From NCBI GenBank assembly GCA_045604705.1, contig JAZUOO010000044.1, positions 1 to 48,572 on the forward strand: DNA of 48,572 bases. The letters are read 5' to 3'. The notes under the pieces were generated by a model, which did not search any database, had not been told where the DNA came from, and saw nothing but the letters and a program-made list of their open reading frames with translations. The stretch is from SIG622 sp045604705. Lineage in GTDB: Bacteria > Bacillota > Clostridia > Oscillospirales > CAG-382. Each line of letters opens with the position of its first letter. Positions within the stretch are counted from its first letter, which is position 1. Below are positions 38,577 through 46,336 of this stretch, piece after piece. Made by a program: the position numbers and the translations under genes.

Positions 38577-40562
38577 TCACTTCACCTCAGGCTCCGGCAG
38601 ATGTACCGGAACAGGAATGGTAGAATTATTCTGATCCACTGCCGTATTCTCAGGATCAGACTGCACATTGCTCAACACATCTACGTAAGACGACTTTGTC
38701 ATATCAATCCTTGCGGAATCCTTGACGGTACATACATCAGAGACCTTGTCCGAAATAAGCTTTGACTTTCCGTCTCTGTAAAGATAAAGACTCTTTCTGA
38801 TTTCTCTGCTTTCTTCGTCTGCCTCGGAATTCACATAGAAGATACCCGAAAGATCATCAGCTGCTATTGCAGACATATTTACATCAAAGCCGTCACAAAG
38901 CTTTTCCGTTTTGCCCTTCTTATCAATAATGCTCGCCGTACCGCCGGATACCGTAAGGATCATATCACCATTATCGGAAATTTTAACAATCCCGGGATCA
39001 ACCGTAAGCTTCACACGGTCAGCCCCATCCTCACCATACTGCGTGCGGAACATATTTCCGTCAGCGTCCGTATAGTAAACAAATTTTCCGTCGGGAGAAA
39101 TATCAACAAGCGTACATCCGGAAAAAGTCATGATTCGGGTTATTTCATTGTTTTTCTTGTCGAGCTTTCCCGTGTAAAGAATATCGTTCGATACAAACGC
39201 ACACCTGCCGTTATCCGAAACACGAAGCTCATCTATACTATGAGTGTCAAAAACGGATTCTCTCGTACCGCCCTCGGAAACCTTGTAAACAAACCTGTTT
39301 TCCCTGTCGTAGTAATAATAGGGGAGAAGGTCCTTGCCGAAAACATTCAGAATTTCCGGGATTTCTTTAAATGTGATATAGTTGTGACAAACATAGTCGT
39401 TGAAATCATATCCGAAAAGTGAACCCTCATATGTATTGGAAATAGAATAATCCTTGTCGGTACAGGTATAAAATACCGTTCTGTCCGTATACTGTACCGC
39501 AAAGGTACGTCTGTCTTCCGAGAAAATAACGGACTTCAGTGATGTCTCCTTAAATATCGGTATCTCGATCCTTTCGGTGGTGCTCTTTTCGACAATAATA
39601 TCCGTCGAATCGGCAGTGTTCTTTCTTGCGTAGACCATATACTCACCCTTGTTGTCAATGGAAAGAGGATGAGCATTCTTGATACCCGGATTTGTAAGTT
39701 CATTTTTCGCTGCGGAATAGACAATCATCTTAGTAGTTCCGTTTTCCTCAAGACTGAAAAACGCAAATCTTCCGCTGGTGGAGACCGCAAGCTCTCTGAC
39801 ACTCTTTGCAACCAACAAAGGTTTTTCACCGTCTATCGACAGCGTCATGTCGAAAACATTACCTGATTCATCCTTCGGGGTCAAAATGTAAAGATATTTG
39901 TTGTTGCCCCCCGAAACAATATGCGGAACATACTCCTTGCTCTCTGCAATCTTCTGAACCTTTTTGCCAAATTTCGAAATTCGAAGAACATAGTTTGAAG
40001 TCTCGGCAGAAGCAAATTCACCCGTATAGGTGAGATAAACGCACTTGCCGTCAGCGCAGGAGAGATAATCTACAAGTTCACCCTTACCGATACTGCAACC
40101 CTTGTCATTGGGAAAAGCACAGTGAAGCACCCCATCCTGCGTATGATAGAAAACAGGCTGATTCTCATAGTTACCGGTCTTGTAAATAAGAGCATCCTTA
40201 TCTCTGAAGAAGAACAGCATCAAAGCAAGGAACAAAAGCGAGAAAGCAACCGCAAAAACAGAAAGCTTTATAAGTGTCCCGAATCTGTTCTTCTCTCTCT
40301 TTTGGCTCGCCTCGCGAACAGCCCTGTCACTGTACTCCGTTCCGGATACCGTGCCGTCAGATTCCTCAAATGAAACCGTACCTGCCGCAGCCTCTCTTGC
40401 GTTCTCAACATAAACATCATATTCCCTTGGAAGTTTGTATTTAAGTCCGCATCCCGGACACTTACACTCTGCATTTATGTCATGTATCGTACTGCATTTC
40501 GGGCAGGCAACCTTGGGGGCTTCAGAAACAAAAAGCTTTTTTACGGAAGATATAAGTCCCAT
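38577..40562 (-). CDS. zinc-ribbon membrane protein with large beta-propeller-like extracellular domain
   Basis: The ATG at 40562 follows AAAGGAT; the ATG at 40589 has no site. The 661 residues begin with a double CxxC zinc ribbon (VACPKCSTIHDINAECKCPG, residues about 19-40) and an acidic linker. One membrane helix follows near residues 105-128 (LIKLSVFAVAFSLLFLALML). The remaining 530 residues are repeated short beta-strand units (for example SISDNGDM, VDISPDGKFVYYTDADGN, VSDNGRCAFVSNDILYTG), the pattern of WD40/TolB-like propellers. The topology puts the ribbon in the cytoplasm and the propeller outside. The family is not recognised. A consensus promoter (40635-40663) makes it the first gene of the run to rex. 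Confidence 0.75.
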   Translation of the reverse strand: MGLISSVKKLFVSEAPKVACPKCSTIHDINAECKCPGCGLKYKLPREYDVYVENAREAAAGTVSFEESDGTVSGTEYSDRAVREASQKREKNRFGTLIKLSVFAVAFSLLFLALMLFFFRDKDALIYKTGNYENQPVFYHTQDGVLHCAFPNDKGCSIGKGELVDYLSCADGKCVYLTYTGEFASAETSNYVLRISKFGKKVQKIAESKEYVPHIVSGGNNKYLYILTPKDESGNVFDMTLSIDGEKPLLVAKSVRELAVSTSGRFAFFSLEENGTTKMIVYSAAKNELTNPGIKNAHPLSIDNKGEYMVYARKNTADSTDIIVEKSTTERIEIPIFKETSLKSVIFSEDRRTFAVQYTDRTVFYTCTDKDYSISNTYEGSLFGYDFNDYVCHNYITFKEIPEILNVFGKDLLPYYYYDRENRFVYKVSEGGTRESVFDTHSIDELRVSDNGRCAFVSNDILYTGKLDKKNNEITRIMTFSGCTLVDISPDGKFVYYTDADGNMFRTQYGEDGADRVKLTVDPGIVKISDNGDMILTVSGGTASIIDKKGKTEKLCDGFDVNMSAIAADDLSGIFYVNSEADEESREIRKSLYLYRDGKSKLISDKVSDVCTVKDSARIDMTKSSYVDVLSNVQSDPENTAVDQNNSTIPVPVHLPEPEVK

Positions 40563-40634
40563 AACACACCAATCCTTTCCAACATTCATCCGAACATATC
40601 AAATAGTTTTTAAATTTATAAACATACATAATAA

Positions 40635-40663
40635 ATTATAACATAATACTCGAATATTGTCAA
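40635..40663 (-). promoter_or_regulatory. sigma-A promoter of the propeller-protein/galU/tsaD/rex gene run
   Basis: Minus strand: TTGACA (40663-40658), 17 bp, TATAAT (40640-40635), a perfect match. The 445-bp divergent gap 40563-41007 holds this promoter and the pgk promoter and leader, and no further gene. Confidence 0.85.
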
Positions 40664-40859
40664 GCTTTTTAGCCTCACAGCGTATCATGTTCCCAAAATG
40701 AATCATACATAACCCCAACACAAACAAATACGCCGATATACACGGATTCCGATTAAGTTTGTCACATAAAAAAACAAAGACATCTCCAAGCAAACGTCAT
40801 CGATTTTCGTTAACATATTGTAAAAATAAAAAAAATTAAGTAAAATTTTGTCATGTCCC

Positions 40860-40888
40860 TTGCAAAAACGGAAATAATATGCTATAAT
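40860..40888 (+). promoter_or_regulatory. sigma-A promoter of pgk
   Basis: TTGCAA (40860-40865), 17 bp, TATAAT (40883-40888). The leader of about 110 nt ends in the hairpin at 40977-41002. Confidence 0.75.
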
Positions 40889-40976
40889 GGCAAATGGTGT
40901 AGTTTGTTAAATAAATGACACACTACTGAAAATGTTTAAAATTTTATAATAATAGGGCAGGTTCAAAAGGACTGAG

Positions 40977-41002
40977 CCTTCCGGGAAACCGGGAAAGGAA
41001 GG
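40977..41002 (+). promoter_or_regulatory. leader hairpin that can cover the pgk ribosome site
   Basis: CCTTCC (40977-40982) is complementary to GGAAGG (40997-41002), the pgk Shine-Dalgarno itself, with CCGGGAAACCGGGAAA between them able to form an inner CCGG/CCGG pairing. Folding would block initiation at the ATG 41008. Confidence 0.45.
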
Positions 41003-41007
41003 ACACT

Positions 41008-42306
41008 ATGCTTAACAAGAAGACAGTTGAAGATCTCAAAGTAACAGGTAAAAGAGTTCTCGTTCGTTGCGATTTCAACGTACCGCTTAAAGACGGAGTT
41101 ATCACAAGCGATAAGAGAATCGTAAGTGCGATTCCCACAATCAAGTACCTGCTTGATAACGGAGCAAAAGTAATCCTCACATCTCACATGGGCAAGCCTC
41201 ACGCAGTTCTCACAGAGGGCTTCGGACTCACAAAGAAGGAAAAGGCAAAGGTAGAAGCACTTCCCGCAGAAGAACAGGCAGCAGCAAAGGCAAAGATGCT
41301 TGAAAAGGCAGCAAAGGAAGACCCCATCAACTTCACACTCAAGCCCGTAGCAGACAGACTCAATGAGCTTCTCGGCGGCAAGGTAGCCTTCGCAAAGGAC
41401 ATCATCGGCGAAGACGCAAAGGCTAAGGTTGCAGCGCTGAAGGACGGCGAAGCAGTTCTTCTGGAAAATGTAAGATTTGACGCAAGAGAAACAAAGAACG
41501 ATGCTACATTCTCCAAGGCTCTCGCTGAATTTGCAGACCTCTATGTAAACGATGCATTCGGTAGCGCTCACAGAGCACACTCATCCACAGCAGGCGTTAC
41601 AGAGTTTGTTGAAGAAGCAGCTTGCGGCTACCTCATTCAGAAGGAACTCGAGGTTATGGGCGGTGCACTTGCTGATCCCAAGAGACCTCTCGTAGCAATC
41701 CTCGGCGGTGCAAAGGTATCCGACAAGATCGGCGTTATCGAAAACCTCATCGACAAGGTAGATACACTTATCATCGGCGGTGGTATGGCTTACACATTCT
41801 TCAAGGCAGTAGGTCACGAAATCGGTACCTCTATCTGTGAGGACGACAAGGTTGAGCTGGCAAAGTCCATGATGGACAAGGCAAAGGCAAAGGGCGTTAA
41901 TTTCCTCCTCCCCGTTGACAACGTTATTGGTAAGGAATACAACGAAAATACAGAATTCAAGACAATCGGCTCCGATGAAATTCCCGAGGGCTGGATGGGT
42001 CTTGACATCGGCGAAAAGACAAGAGAAATCTTCGCAAACGCTATCAAGGGCTCCGGAACCGTAATCTGGAACGGACCGATGGGCGTATCCGAATGGGATA
42101 ACTTTGCAGGCGGTACAATTGCCGTTGCAACAGCAGTTGCAGAAAGCGGTGCAATCTCCATTATCGGCGGCGGCGACTCTGCAGCAGCGTGCGAAAAGCT
42201 CGGATTTGCAGACAAGATGACACATATCTCCACAGGCGGCGGTGCGTCACTCGAATTCCTCGAAGGAAAGGATCTCCCCGGCGTTTCTGCACTTAACAAT
42301 AAGTAA
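41008..42306 (+). CDS. pgk: phosphoglycerate kinase with a 35-residue insertion
   Basis: Pgk interconverts 1,3-bisphosphoglycerate/ADP and 3-phosphoglycerate/ATP in glycolysis. The 432 residues carry RVLVRCDFNVPLKDG, LLENVRFDARETKND, VNDAFGSAHRAHSSTAGV, AILGGAKVSDKIGVIENLID and the C-terminal ISTGGGASLEFLEGKDLPGV. Typical enzymes have about 395 residues. The excess lies after SHMGKPHAV, where an Ala/Lys/Glu-rich helix (residues about 67-108, LTKKEKAKVEALPAEEQAAA and onward) precedes FTLKPVADRL. The SHLGRP motif reads SHMGKP, with Lys for Arg. AAGGAAGG precedes the ATG and is part of a possible hairpin. tpiA follows 310 bp later. Confidence 0.96.
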   Translation: MLNKKTVEDLKVTGKRVLVRCDFNVPLKDGVITSDKRIVSAIPTIKYLLDNGAKVILTSHMGKPHAVLTEGFGLTKKEKAKVEALPAEEQAAAKAKMLEKAAKEDPINFTLKPVADRLNELLGGKVAFAKDIIGEDAKAKVAALKDGEAVLLENVRFDARETKNDATFSKALAEFADLYVNDAFGSAHRAHSSTAGVTEFVEEAACGYLIQKELEVMGGALADPKRPLVAILGGAKVSDKIGVIENLIDKVDTLIIGGGMAYTFFKAVGHEIGTSICEDDKVELAKSMMDKAKAKGVNFLLPVDNVIGKEYNENTEFKTIGSDEIPEGWMGLDIGEKTREIFANAIKGSGTVIWNGPMGVSEWDNFAGGTIAVATAVAESGAISIIGGGDSAAACEKLGFADKMTHISTGGGASLEFLEGKDLPGVSALNNK

Positions 42307-42616
42307 TTTATTCTTTTGAAATTGCTCGGCGGCTGAGAACTTTACTTGGTCGCCGGGAGAGTATAATAATGCATAATGCGTAATGCATAATGCATAATCG
42401 AGGTTGAAAACTTCGTTTTCTTCCGTATTGATTATAAATATTTGCATATACTGACTTTAATAATTTAATTCAATAAGATTTCCGCAATCAAACATTCAAA
42501 ACTCAACCGAGGTTTGTGCGGAAATCATCCATGATTATGTATTATGCAGTACGCATTTTCAAATCAGCATATATTTCAAATTATCATCTATCACACAAGA
42601 AAGGAATTACACTATC
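42307..42616. other. 310-bp pgk-tpiA spacer with hairpin and ATGCAT repeats
   Basis: It holds a GC-rich hairpin just after pgk (GGCGGC with GTCGCC around about 15 nt, near 42327-42358) without a T-run, and a TAATGCATAATGCGTAATGCA repeat cluster (42367-42398). A second short run, ATTATGTATTATGCAG, is near 42534. No gene or clear promoter is seen, so tpiA may be read through from pgk. Confidence 0.5.
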
Positions 42617-43384
42617 ATGAATACAGCAAAAAGAAGAACAGTTATCGCAGGTAACTGGAAAATGAACAAGACTCCCACAGAGGCAGCAGCTTTCGTTAAG
42701 GAACTTGCTCCCATGGTTGCAGGCAAGGACAATTGTGACATCGTAGCTTGCGTACCTTTCGTATGTCTCCCCGCAGCGCTTGAAGCAGCAAAGGGTACAA
42801 ACGTACAGATCGGCGCACAGAACGTACATTTTGAAAAGTCAGGTGCATTCACGGGCGAAATCTCTGCCGACATGCTACTGGACCTCGGCGTAAACTATGT
42901 AATCATCGGTCATTCCGAGAGAAGACAGTACTTTGGTGAAACAAACGAAACTGTAAACAAGAGAGTACTTGCGGCTCTGGGTGCAGGTCTTAAGGTTATA
43001 CTCTGTATCGGCGAGCTTGAATGTGAGCGAGAACAGGGCATCACAGCCGAGATTTTAGGTCTTCAGACAAAAATAGCTCTTCTCGGAGTAACAGCCGAAC
43101 AGCTTAAAAATGTAATCATCGCCTACGAACCCGTATGGGCGATCGGTACAGGCAAGACAGCTACAGATGACCAGGCAGACGAGGCTTGCGGTATCGTTCG
43201 TGATACAGTAGCAGCCCTCTACGGCAAAGACGCAGCAGAAGCAACAACAATCCAGTACGGCGGCTCCATGAACGCAAAGAACTGTGCAGGACTTCTCGCA
43301 AAGGTAAATGTAGACGGAGGTCTTATCGGCGGTGCTTCTCTCAAGGCTCCCGACTTCACCGTAATCGTTGATGCAGCTCAGTAA
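42617..43384 (+). CDS. tpiA: triosephosphate isomerase
   Basis: TpiA interconverts dihydroxyacetone phosphate and glyceraldehyde 3-phosphate. The 255-residue TIM barrel shows the catalytic Lys15 in IAGNWKMNKT, electrophile His99 in VIIGHSERRQYFGE, base Glu171 in IAYEPVWAIGTGKTAT and the phosphate loop IQYGGSMNAKNCAGLL with DGGLIGGASLK. AAAGGAATT precedes the ATG. It belongs with pgk as a lower-glycolysis pair. gapA and gpmI, common partners, are not in the window. A clear terminator follows at 43402. Confidence 0.97.
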   Translation: MNTAKRRTVIAGNWKMNKTPTEAAAFVKELAPMVAGKDNCDIVACVPFVCLPAALEAAKGTNVQIGAQNVHFEKSGAFTGEISADMLLDLGVNYVIIGHSERRQYFGETNETVNKRVLAALGAGLKVILCIGELECEREQGITAEILGLQTKIALLGVTAEQLKNVIIAYEPVWAIGTGKTATDDQADEACGIVRDTVAALYGKDAAEATTIQYGGSMNAKNCAGLLAKVNVDGGLIGGASLKAPDFTVIVDAAQ

Positions 43385-43401
43385 CAAAATCAAAAATATC
43401 A

Positions 43402-43432
43402 GGCGTGATTCACAAGAGTCACGTCTTTTTTT
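43402..43432 (+). terminator. tpiA terminator
   Basis: GGCGTGA (43402-43408) pairs with TCACGTC (43419-43425) with one G-T wobble, then T7. Confidence 0.88.
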
Positions 43433-43440
43433 GTACAAAC

Positions 43441-43466
43441 AAAAAATGGGAGGTATCTGACCTCCC
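43441..43466 (-). terminator. terminator of the Asn/Ser repeat protein gene
   Basis: Minus strand GGGAGGT (43466-43460), CAGAT, ACCTCCC (43454-43448), then ATTTTTT. Perfect 7-bp stem. Confidence 0.88.
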
Positions 43467-43486
43467 GCACTTGCCAAAACAAACAA

Positions 43487-43729
43487 TCAATAATTCTGAC
43501 TATTATTTTTGGAATTTTGTGAATTACTGCTATTGGAATTACTCTGTGAGCTCTTGGAATTCTGAGAACTATTCTGAGAATTGTTGTTTGACTTGTTCTG
43601 AGAACTATTCTGAGAATTGTTGTTTGACTTGTTCTGAGAGCTATTCTGAGAATTGTTCTGAGACTTGTTTTGAGAATTGTTGTTAGAGTTGTTCTGTGAC
43701 TTGTTCTGAGAGTTGTTCTGATTATTCAT
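43487..43729 (-). CDS. Asn/Ser/Gln/Lys low-complexity repeat protein, probably forespore-expressed
   Basis: The ATG at 43729 has AAAGGATGG upstream. The 80 residues are almost only Asn, Ser, Gln and Lys: MNNQNNSQNKSQNNSNNNSQ at the start, a 12-residue unit SQNKSNNNSQNS in tandem (36-bp DNA repeat), and an end NSKNNSQNY. A perfect sigma-F-type promoter lies just upstream and a terminator follows, so this is a real single-gene unit. The composition recalls Gln/Asn-rich gamma-type small acid-soluble spore proteins, but the sequence is not homologous in any way I can see. A spore amino-acid store or disordered matrix is inference. Confidence 0.75.
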   Translation of the reverse strand: MNNQNNSQNKSQNNSNNNSQNKSQNNSQNSSQNKSNNNSQNSSQNKSNNNSQNSSQNSKSSQSNSNSSNSQNSKNNSQNY

Positions 43730-43760
43730 TTTAAATACCATCCTTTCTGAGATGTAAAAA

Positions 43761-43790
43761 TATTGTACCCCCGACTTGCAATAAATATAC
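43761..43790 (-). promoter_or_regulatory. sigma-F (or sigma-G) type promoter
   Basis: Minus strand: GTATA (43790-43786), 15 bp, GGGTACAATA (43770-43761). This meets the sigma-F consensus (GYATA, about 15 bp, GGnnAnAnTR) at every fixed position. The start would fall near 43754, 25 nt before the ATG at 43729. Sigma-G sites overlap in form. Confidence 0.6.
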
Positions 43791-43797
43791 ATCACTC

Positions 43798-43826
43798 TTG
43801 ACACAACAAAAAATTTTTGATAGAAT
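43798..43826 (+). promoter_or_regulatory. sigma-A-like promoter, divergent
   Basis: TTGACA (43798-43803), 17 bp, TAGAAT (43821-43826). It faces the weak ORF at 43846 and overlaps nothing on the minus strand except the leader of the sigma-F promoter. Confidence 0.55.
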
Positions 43827-43845
43827 GAAGAAAAAATGGCAAAAA

Positions 43846-44082
43846 ATGAAAATATATTCCGTAAAACTCAAACGTGTTTTCAAAGGCATAATCGGAGACG
43901 GTACAACCCATTCCTTTAAATTCGGTCTCGGTGAAAAAGAACAGGCAATAGCCGAAACATGGACATTAATACACAGGAAGTATACTTGTTCCCGCGGTTG
44001 TCACATCATTCAAGCCCGCAAAAAAAGCGGATTTTATCCTCTCAGGTATAAACACTACCGATTGATTTTGTCGCATTTTTAA
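43846..44082 (+). other. doubtful 78-codon ORF, possibly a gene remnant
   Basis: The frame from ATG 43846 reads MKIYSVKLKRVFKGIIGDGT then HSFKFGLGEKEQAIAETW, which is protein-like with genome-typical codons. Its end (KSGFYPLRYKHYRLILSHF) is less so. A promoter lies just upstream but there is no ribosome site. I recognise no family. It may be a truncated or decayed gene. Confidence 0.25.
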
Positions 44083-44143
44083 CGAAATTGTAGATTTATA
44101 CGAATTTTTCCAAAATAGCTCTTTCAAATCGTCAACTCATACA

Positions 44144-44172
44144 TTGTAAGTTATAGTAAAATATGGTATAAT
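44144..44172 (+). promoter_or_regulatory. sigma-A promoter of the PTS EIIC-like gene
   Basis: TTGTAA (44144-44149), 17 bp, TATAAT (44167-44172, preceded by TGG). The start is near 44179, so the transcript begins just before the structured leader. Confidence 0.75.
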
Positions 44173-44196
44173 TAAGGAACAATCAAATAAATTTTG

Positions 44197-44294
44197 TAGG
44201 CATAAGTCTGAAAATAAATTTTCAGAACGAAGTTTGTGATTTTGAGGTCACCGACATCAATCTTGCTTGGCAAGACCGCACAAACTTCATGCCA
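44197..44294 (+). ncRNA. structured leader RNA (riboswitch-like three-way junction)
   Basis: Outer stem GGCAT (44199-44203) with ATGCC (44289-44293) encloses two further stems. One is TCTGAAAAT (44207-44215) with ATTTTCAGA (44218-44226). The other is a perfect 10-bp stem GAAGTTTGTG (44229-44238) with CACAAACTTC (44279-44288). The last encloses GGTC/GACC (44246-44249, 44274-44277) and TTGC/GCAA. The result is a compact junction between promoter and ribosome site (AAAGGA 44299-44304). I do not match it to a riboswitch class I can recall. Confidence 0.55.
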
Positions 44295-44315
44295 CACGAA
44301 AGGAATGGTCATAAA

Positions 44316-45407
44316 ATGGCACAAACTCAAAAACAGTCCTTCTTTGCAAGAAAAAACATCATCTTTTCCCCGAAGCTCTACTTCGTGGACTGCATGGGCT
44401 CCCTTGCTCTCGGACTCTTTTCAACACTTCTCATCAGCACAATCTTCTCAACAATCGGCAAATACATGGTCGGCGTTTCGTTCTTTAATAACATAGGACT
44501 TTTCCTTAACGAAGTCGCAGCCTTTGCCAAAACAGCCACCGGCGTAGTTCTCGGTATAGCCGTAGCCCATTCTCTCAAGGCTCCTCCGCTTGTCCTTTTC
44601 AGTGCAGGTGTCGTAGGACTTTGCGGCAATGATCTCGCAACAATCTTCACCTTCAGCGGCGTTGAAAAATCCATAACCGCAGGTCCCGCAGGAGCATTCA
44701 TAGTAACAATTATAGCCGTTGAAATAGGCAAAATGGTGTCAAAGGAAACAAAGGTAGACATCCTCGTAACTCCCACGGTAACAATATTTACGGGCGTTCT
44801 TGCGGCAAAGCTTATCTGCCCCGCAATTTCTTTCTGTATGTATCACCTCGGAAACTTCGTAAATACCGCAACGGAAATTCAGCCTTTCCTTATGGGTGTG
44901 ATCATCTCGGTGGTAGTCGGCATAGTCCTCACACTTCCCATATCCTCCGCCGCCCTCTGCGCAATGATAGGCATAACCGGACTTGCAGGCGGCGCGGCAA
45001 CCGTAGGATGCTGTGCACAAATGGTAGGCTTTGCCGTGATCTCATTCCGTGAAAACAAATGGGGCGGTATCGTAGCTCAGGGACTCGGAACGAGCATGCT
45101 CCAAATGGGCAACATAGTAAAGAAACCGATAATCTGGCTTCCCGCGACTCTCGCAGCAGCAATAGTCGGCCCCATTTCCACACTTGTATTCAAGCTCCAA
45201 TGCACGGGAGTATCAGCAGGCATGGGTACCTGCGGAATGGTAGGACTTCTCGGAATTTTTGCAGATATGGGCTTTAAGAGTTCAAATGCGTGGGTAGGGG
45301 TAATAGTTTGCTGTATAGTTCTTCCTGCGGTGCTTTCTTTTATATTTAATGAAATTTTACGCAAAATGAGACTTGTAAAAACAGGGGACTACAAATTAGA
45401 CCTTTGA
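44316..45407 (+). CDS. PTS_EIIC_2-type membrane transporter, stand-alone
   Basis: The start ATG 44316 has AAAGGAATGG upstream; an ATG at 44289 lies inside the leader stem. The 363-residue protein has about nine to ten membrane helices rich in Gly/Ala. Typical entries are KNIIFSPKLYFVDCMGSLAL, GVSFFNNIGLFLNEVAAFAK, ITAGPAGAFIVTIIAVEIGK and TLPISSAALCAMIGITGLAG. That is the PF13303 PTS_EIIC_2 pattern. It has no EIIA/EIIB domains nearby, so it probably is not a phosphorylating PTS permease. The substrate is unknown, and regulation may come from the structured leader. A bidirectional terminator follows at 45440. Confidence 0.88.
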   Translation: MAQTQKQSFFARKNIIFSPKLYFVDCMGSLALGLFSTLLISTIFSTIGKYMVGVSFFNNIGLFLNEVAAFAKTATGVVLGIAVAHSLKAPPLVLFSAGVVGLCGNDLATIFTFSGVEKSITAGPAGAFIVTIIAVEIGKMVSKETKVDILVTPTVTIFTGVLAAKLICPAISFCMYHLGNFVNTATEIQPFLMGVIISVVVGIVLTLPISSAALCAMIGITGLAGGAATVGCCAQMVGFAVISFRENKWGGIVAQGLGTSMLQMGNIVKKPIIWLPATLAAAIVGPISTLVFKLQCTGVSAGMGTCGMVGLLGIFADMGFKSSNAWVGVIVCCIVLPAVLSFIFNEILRKMRLVKTGDYKLDL

Positions 45408-45439
45408 TAATTTCCGATAGTTGCAAATTAAAGATAGAA

Positions 45440-45490
45440 ACGGGTGTATCGACAGCATGAGGCTTGTCCGGTACACCCGTAATTTTATTT
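45440..45490. terminator. bidirectional terminator
   Basis: ACGGGTGTA (45440-45448) pairs with TACACCCGT (45472-45480), then AATTTTATTT. It ends the EIIC-like gene and may end the convergent radical SAM gene, whose stop lies in the tail at 45485. Confidence 0.8.
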
Positions 45491-46336
45491 GTAATTTTTC
45501 ATTTTTGCGTAGGCACATTTCCTGCAAAGTTTCTCTGTAACGTTCTTGTCAATAAAGGATTGACGAAGTCGTTTTGCTCTATCTGAGCTTAGTATTTCCG
45601 AAAGCGGAGTGTCAAATATGTTTCCCAGGTTCACAGCCCCATCAGCATCAAGACAGCAAGGAACAACAGTCCCGTCGGAAAGTATTCCAATCTGATCCCG
45701 AAGCCCGTAACAGCCGTAATTACCATCGTATTCCTTACCGTCAATATCAGGCCATTCAAAGAGATTTCCCCATTCCAGAAATACTTTTTCTTTTATCTTA
45801 TATCCGCTGTAAATCTCTTTCCATTCTACCTGTTCTCCATCATCAAAAGCCTTGTGCATCATCGAAATAATTCTCTCATTCATTTCATCAAGACCGCCGA
45901 TATTCCAAAGCCTCATAACCGAAATAATACCTTTTTGTGAAGCTCTTTTGCAGAACTCAAAGCAGTACTCAAGATAGCTTTCGAGACTCTCACAAACCGC
46001 ATTCGCCTCATAAGAATGAAGCGAAATACTGACTTTAAAAAGGGCAGGGGACTTTAGCAAAACCTCACCAACCTTAGGCAATAAAGTCCCATTGGTGGTA
46101 AGAATGACCTTGAAATCAAGTTGCCTTGCAATATCAAGAAACTCCCCAATCTGCGGATGAAGCAGCGGCTCACCCATAAGATGAAAATACAGATACTCGG
46201 CAAAGCTGCGGATTTCCGTTGCGGCTCTGCGAAACTCCTCAGTTGTCATATATTTGATTTTTCTCTTTGTCCCGTGGCAAAACGCACAGGCAAGATTACA
46301 CTCGTTTGTAATCTCCAAAAACGCTTTATTCGGCAA
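45485..46336 (-). CDS. radical SAM/SPASM domain protein
   Basis: The start is a TTG at 46336 after AAGGAG and gives 283 residues. The radical SAM cluster motif is near the N-terminus: FLEITNECNLACAFCHGTKR (CNLACAFC). A barrel with YLYFHLMGEPLLHPQ and VILTTNGTLL follows, then a C-terminal SPASM-like cysteine set: YGCYGLRDQI, GTVVPCCLDADGAVNLGNIF and EKLCRKCAYAK. SPASM proteins mature peptides or proteins, or act on other substrates, using auxiliary Fe-S clusters. No precursor peptide gene is seen next to it (the neighbouring gaps hold no short ORF with a good site), so the substrate is unknown. The protein is shorter than most maturases, near 350-450 residues. Confidence 0.9.
   Translation of the reverse strand: MPNKAFLEITNECNLACAFCHGTKRKIKYMTTEEFRRAATEIRSFAEYLYFHLMGEPLLHPQIGEFLDIARQLDFKVILTTNGTLLPKVGEVLLKSPALFKVSISLHSYEANAVCESLESYLEYCFEFCKRASQKGIISVMRLWNIGGLDEMNERIISMMHKAFDDGEQVEWKEIYSGYKIKEKVFLEWGNLFEWPDIDGKEYDGNYGCYGLRDQIGILSDGTVVPCCLDADGAVNLGNIFDTPLSEILSSDRAKRLRQSFIDKNVTEKLCRKCAYAKMKNYK

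Noticed and set aside
40963..41580. 205-codon minus-strand frame opposite pgk (and a similar one opposite 41581-42225)
   Set aside because: Mirror of the highly biased pgk codons. No ribosome site, and the Cys-rich product resembles nothing known.
43405..43686. Cys-rich plus-strand frame (ENYSENCCLTCS repeats) opposite the Asn/Ser repeat protein
   Set aside because: It starts across the tpiA terminator region without a ribosome site. The repeats are the reverse complement of the minus-strand gene, which has promoter, ribosome site and terminator.
43555..43690. 36-bp tandem repeats that could suggest a CRISPR-like array
   Set aside because: The units are contiguous without spacers and encode in-frame 12-residue protein repeats, so they are coding repeats.
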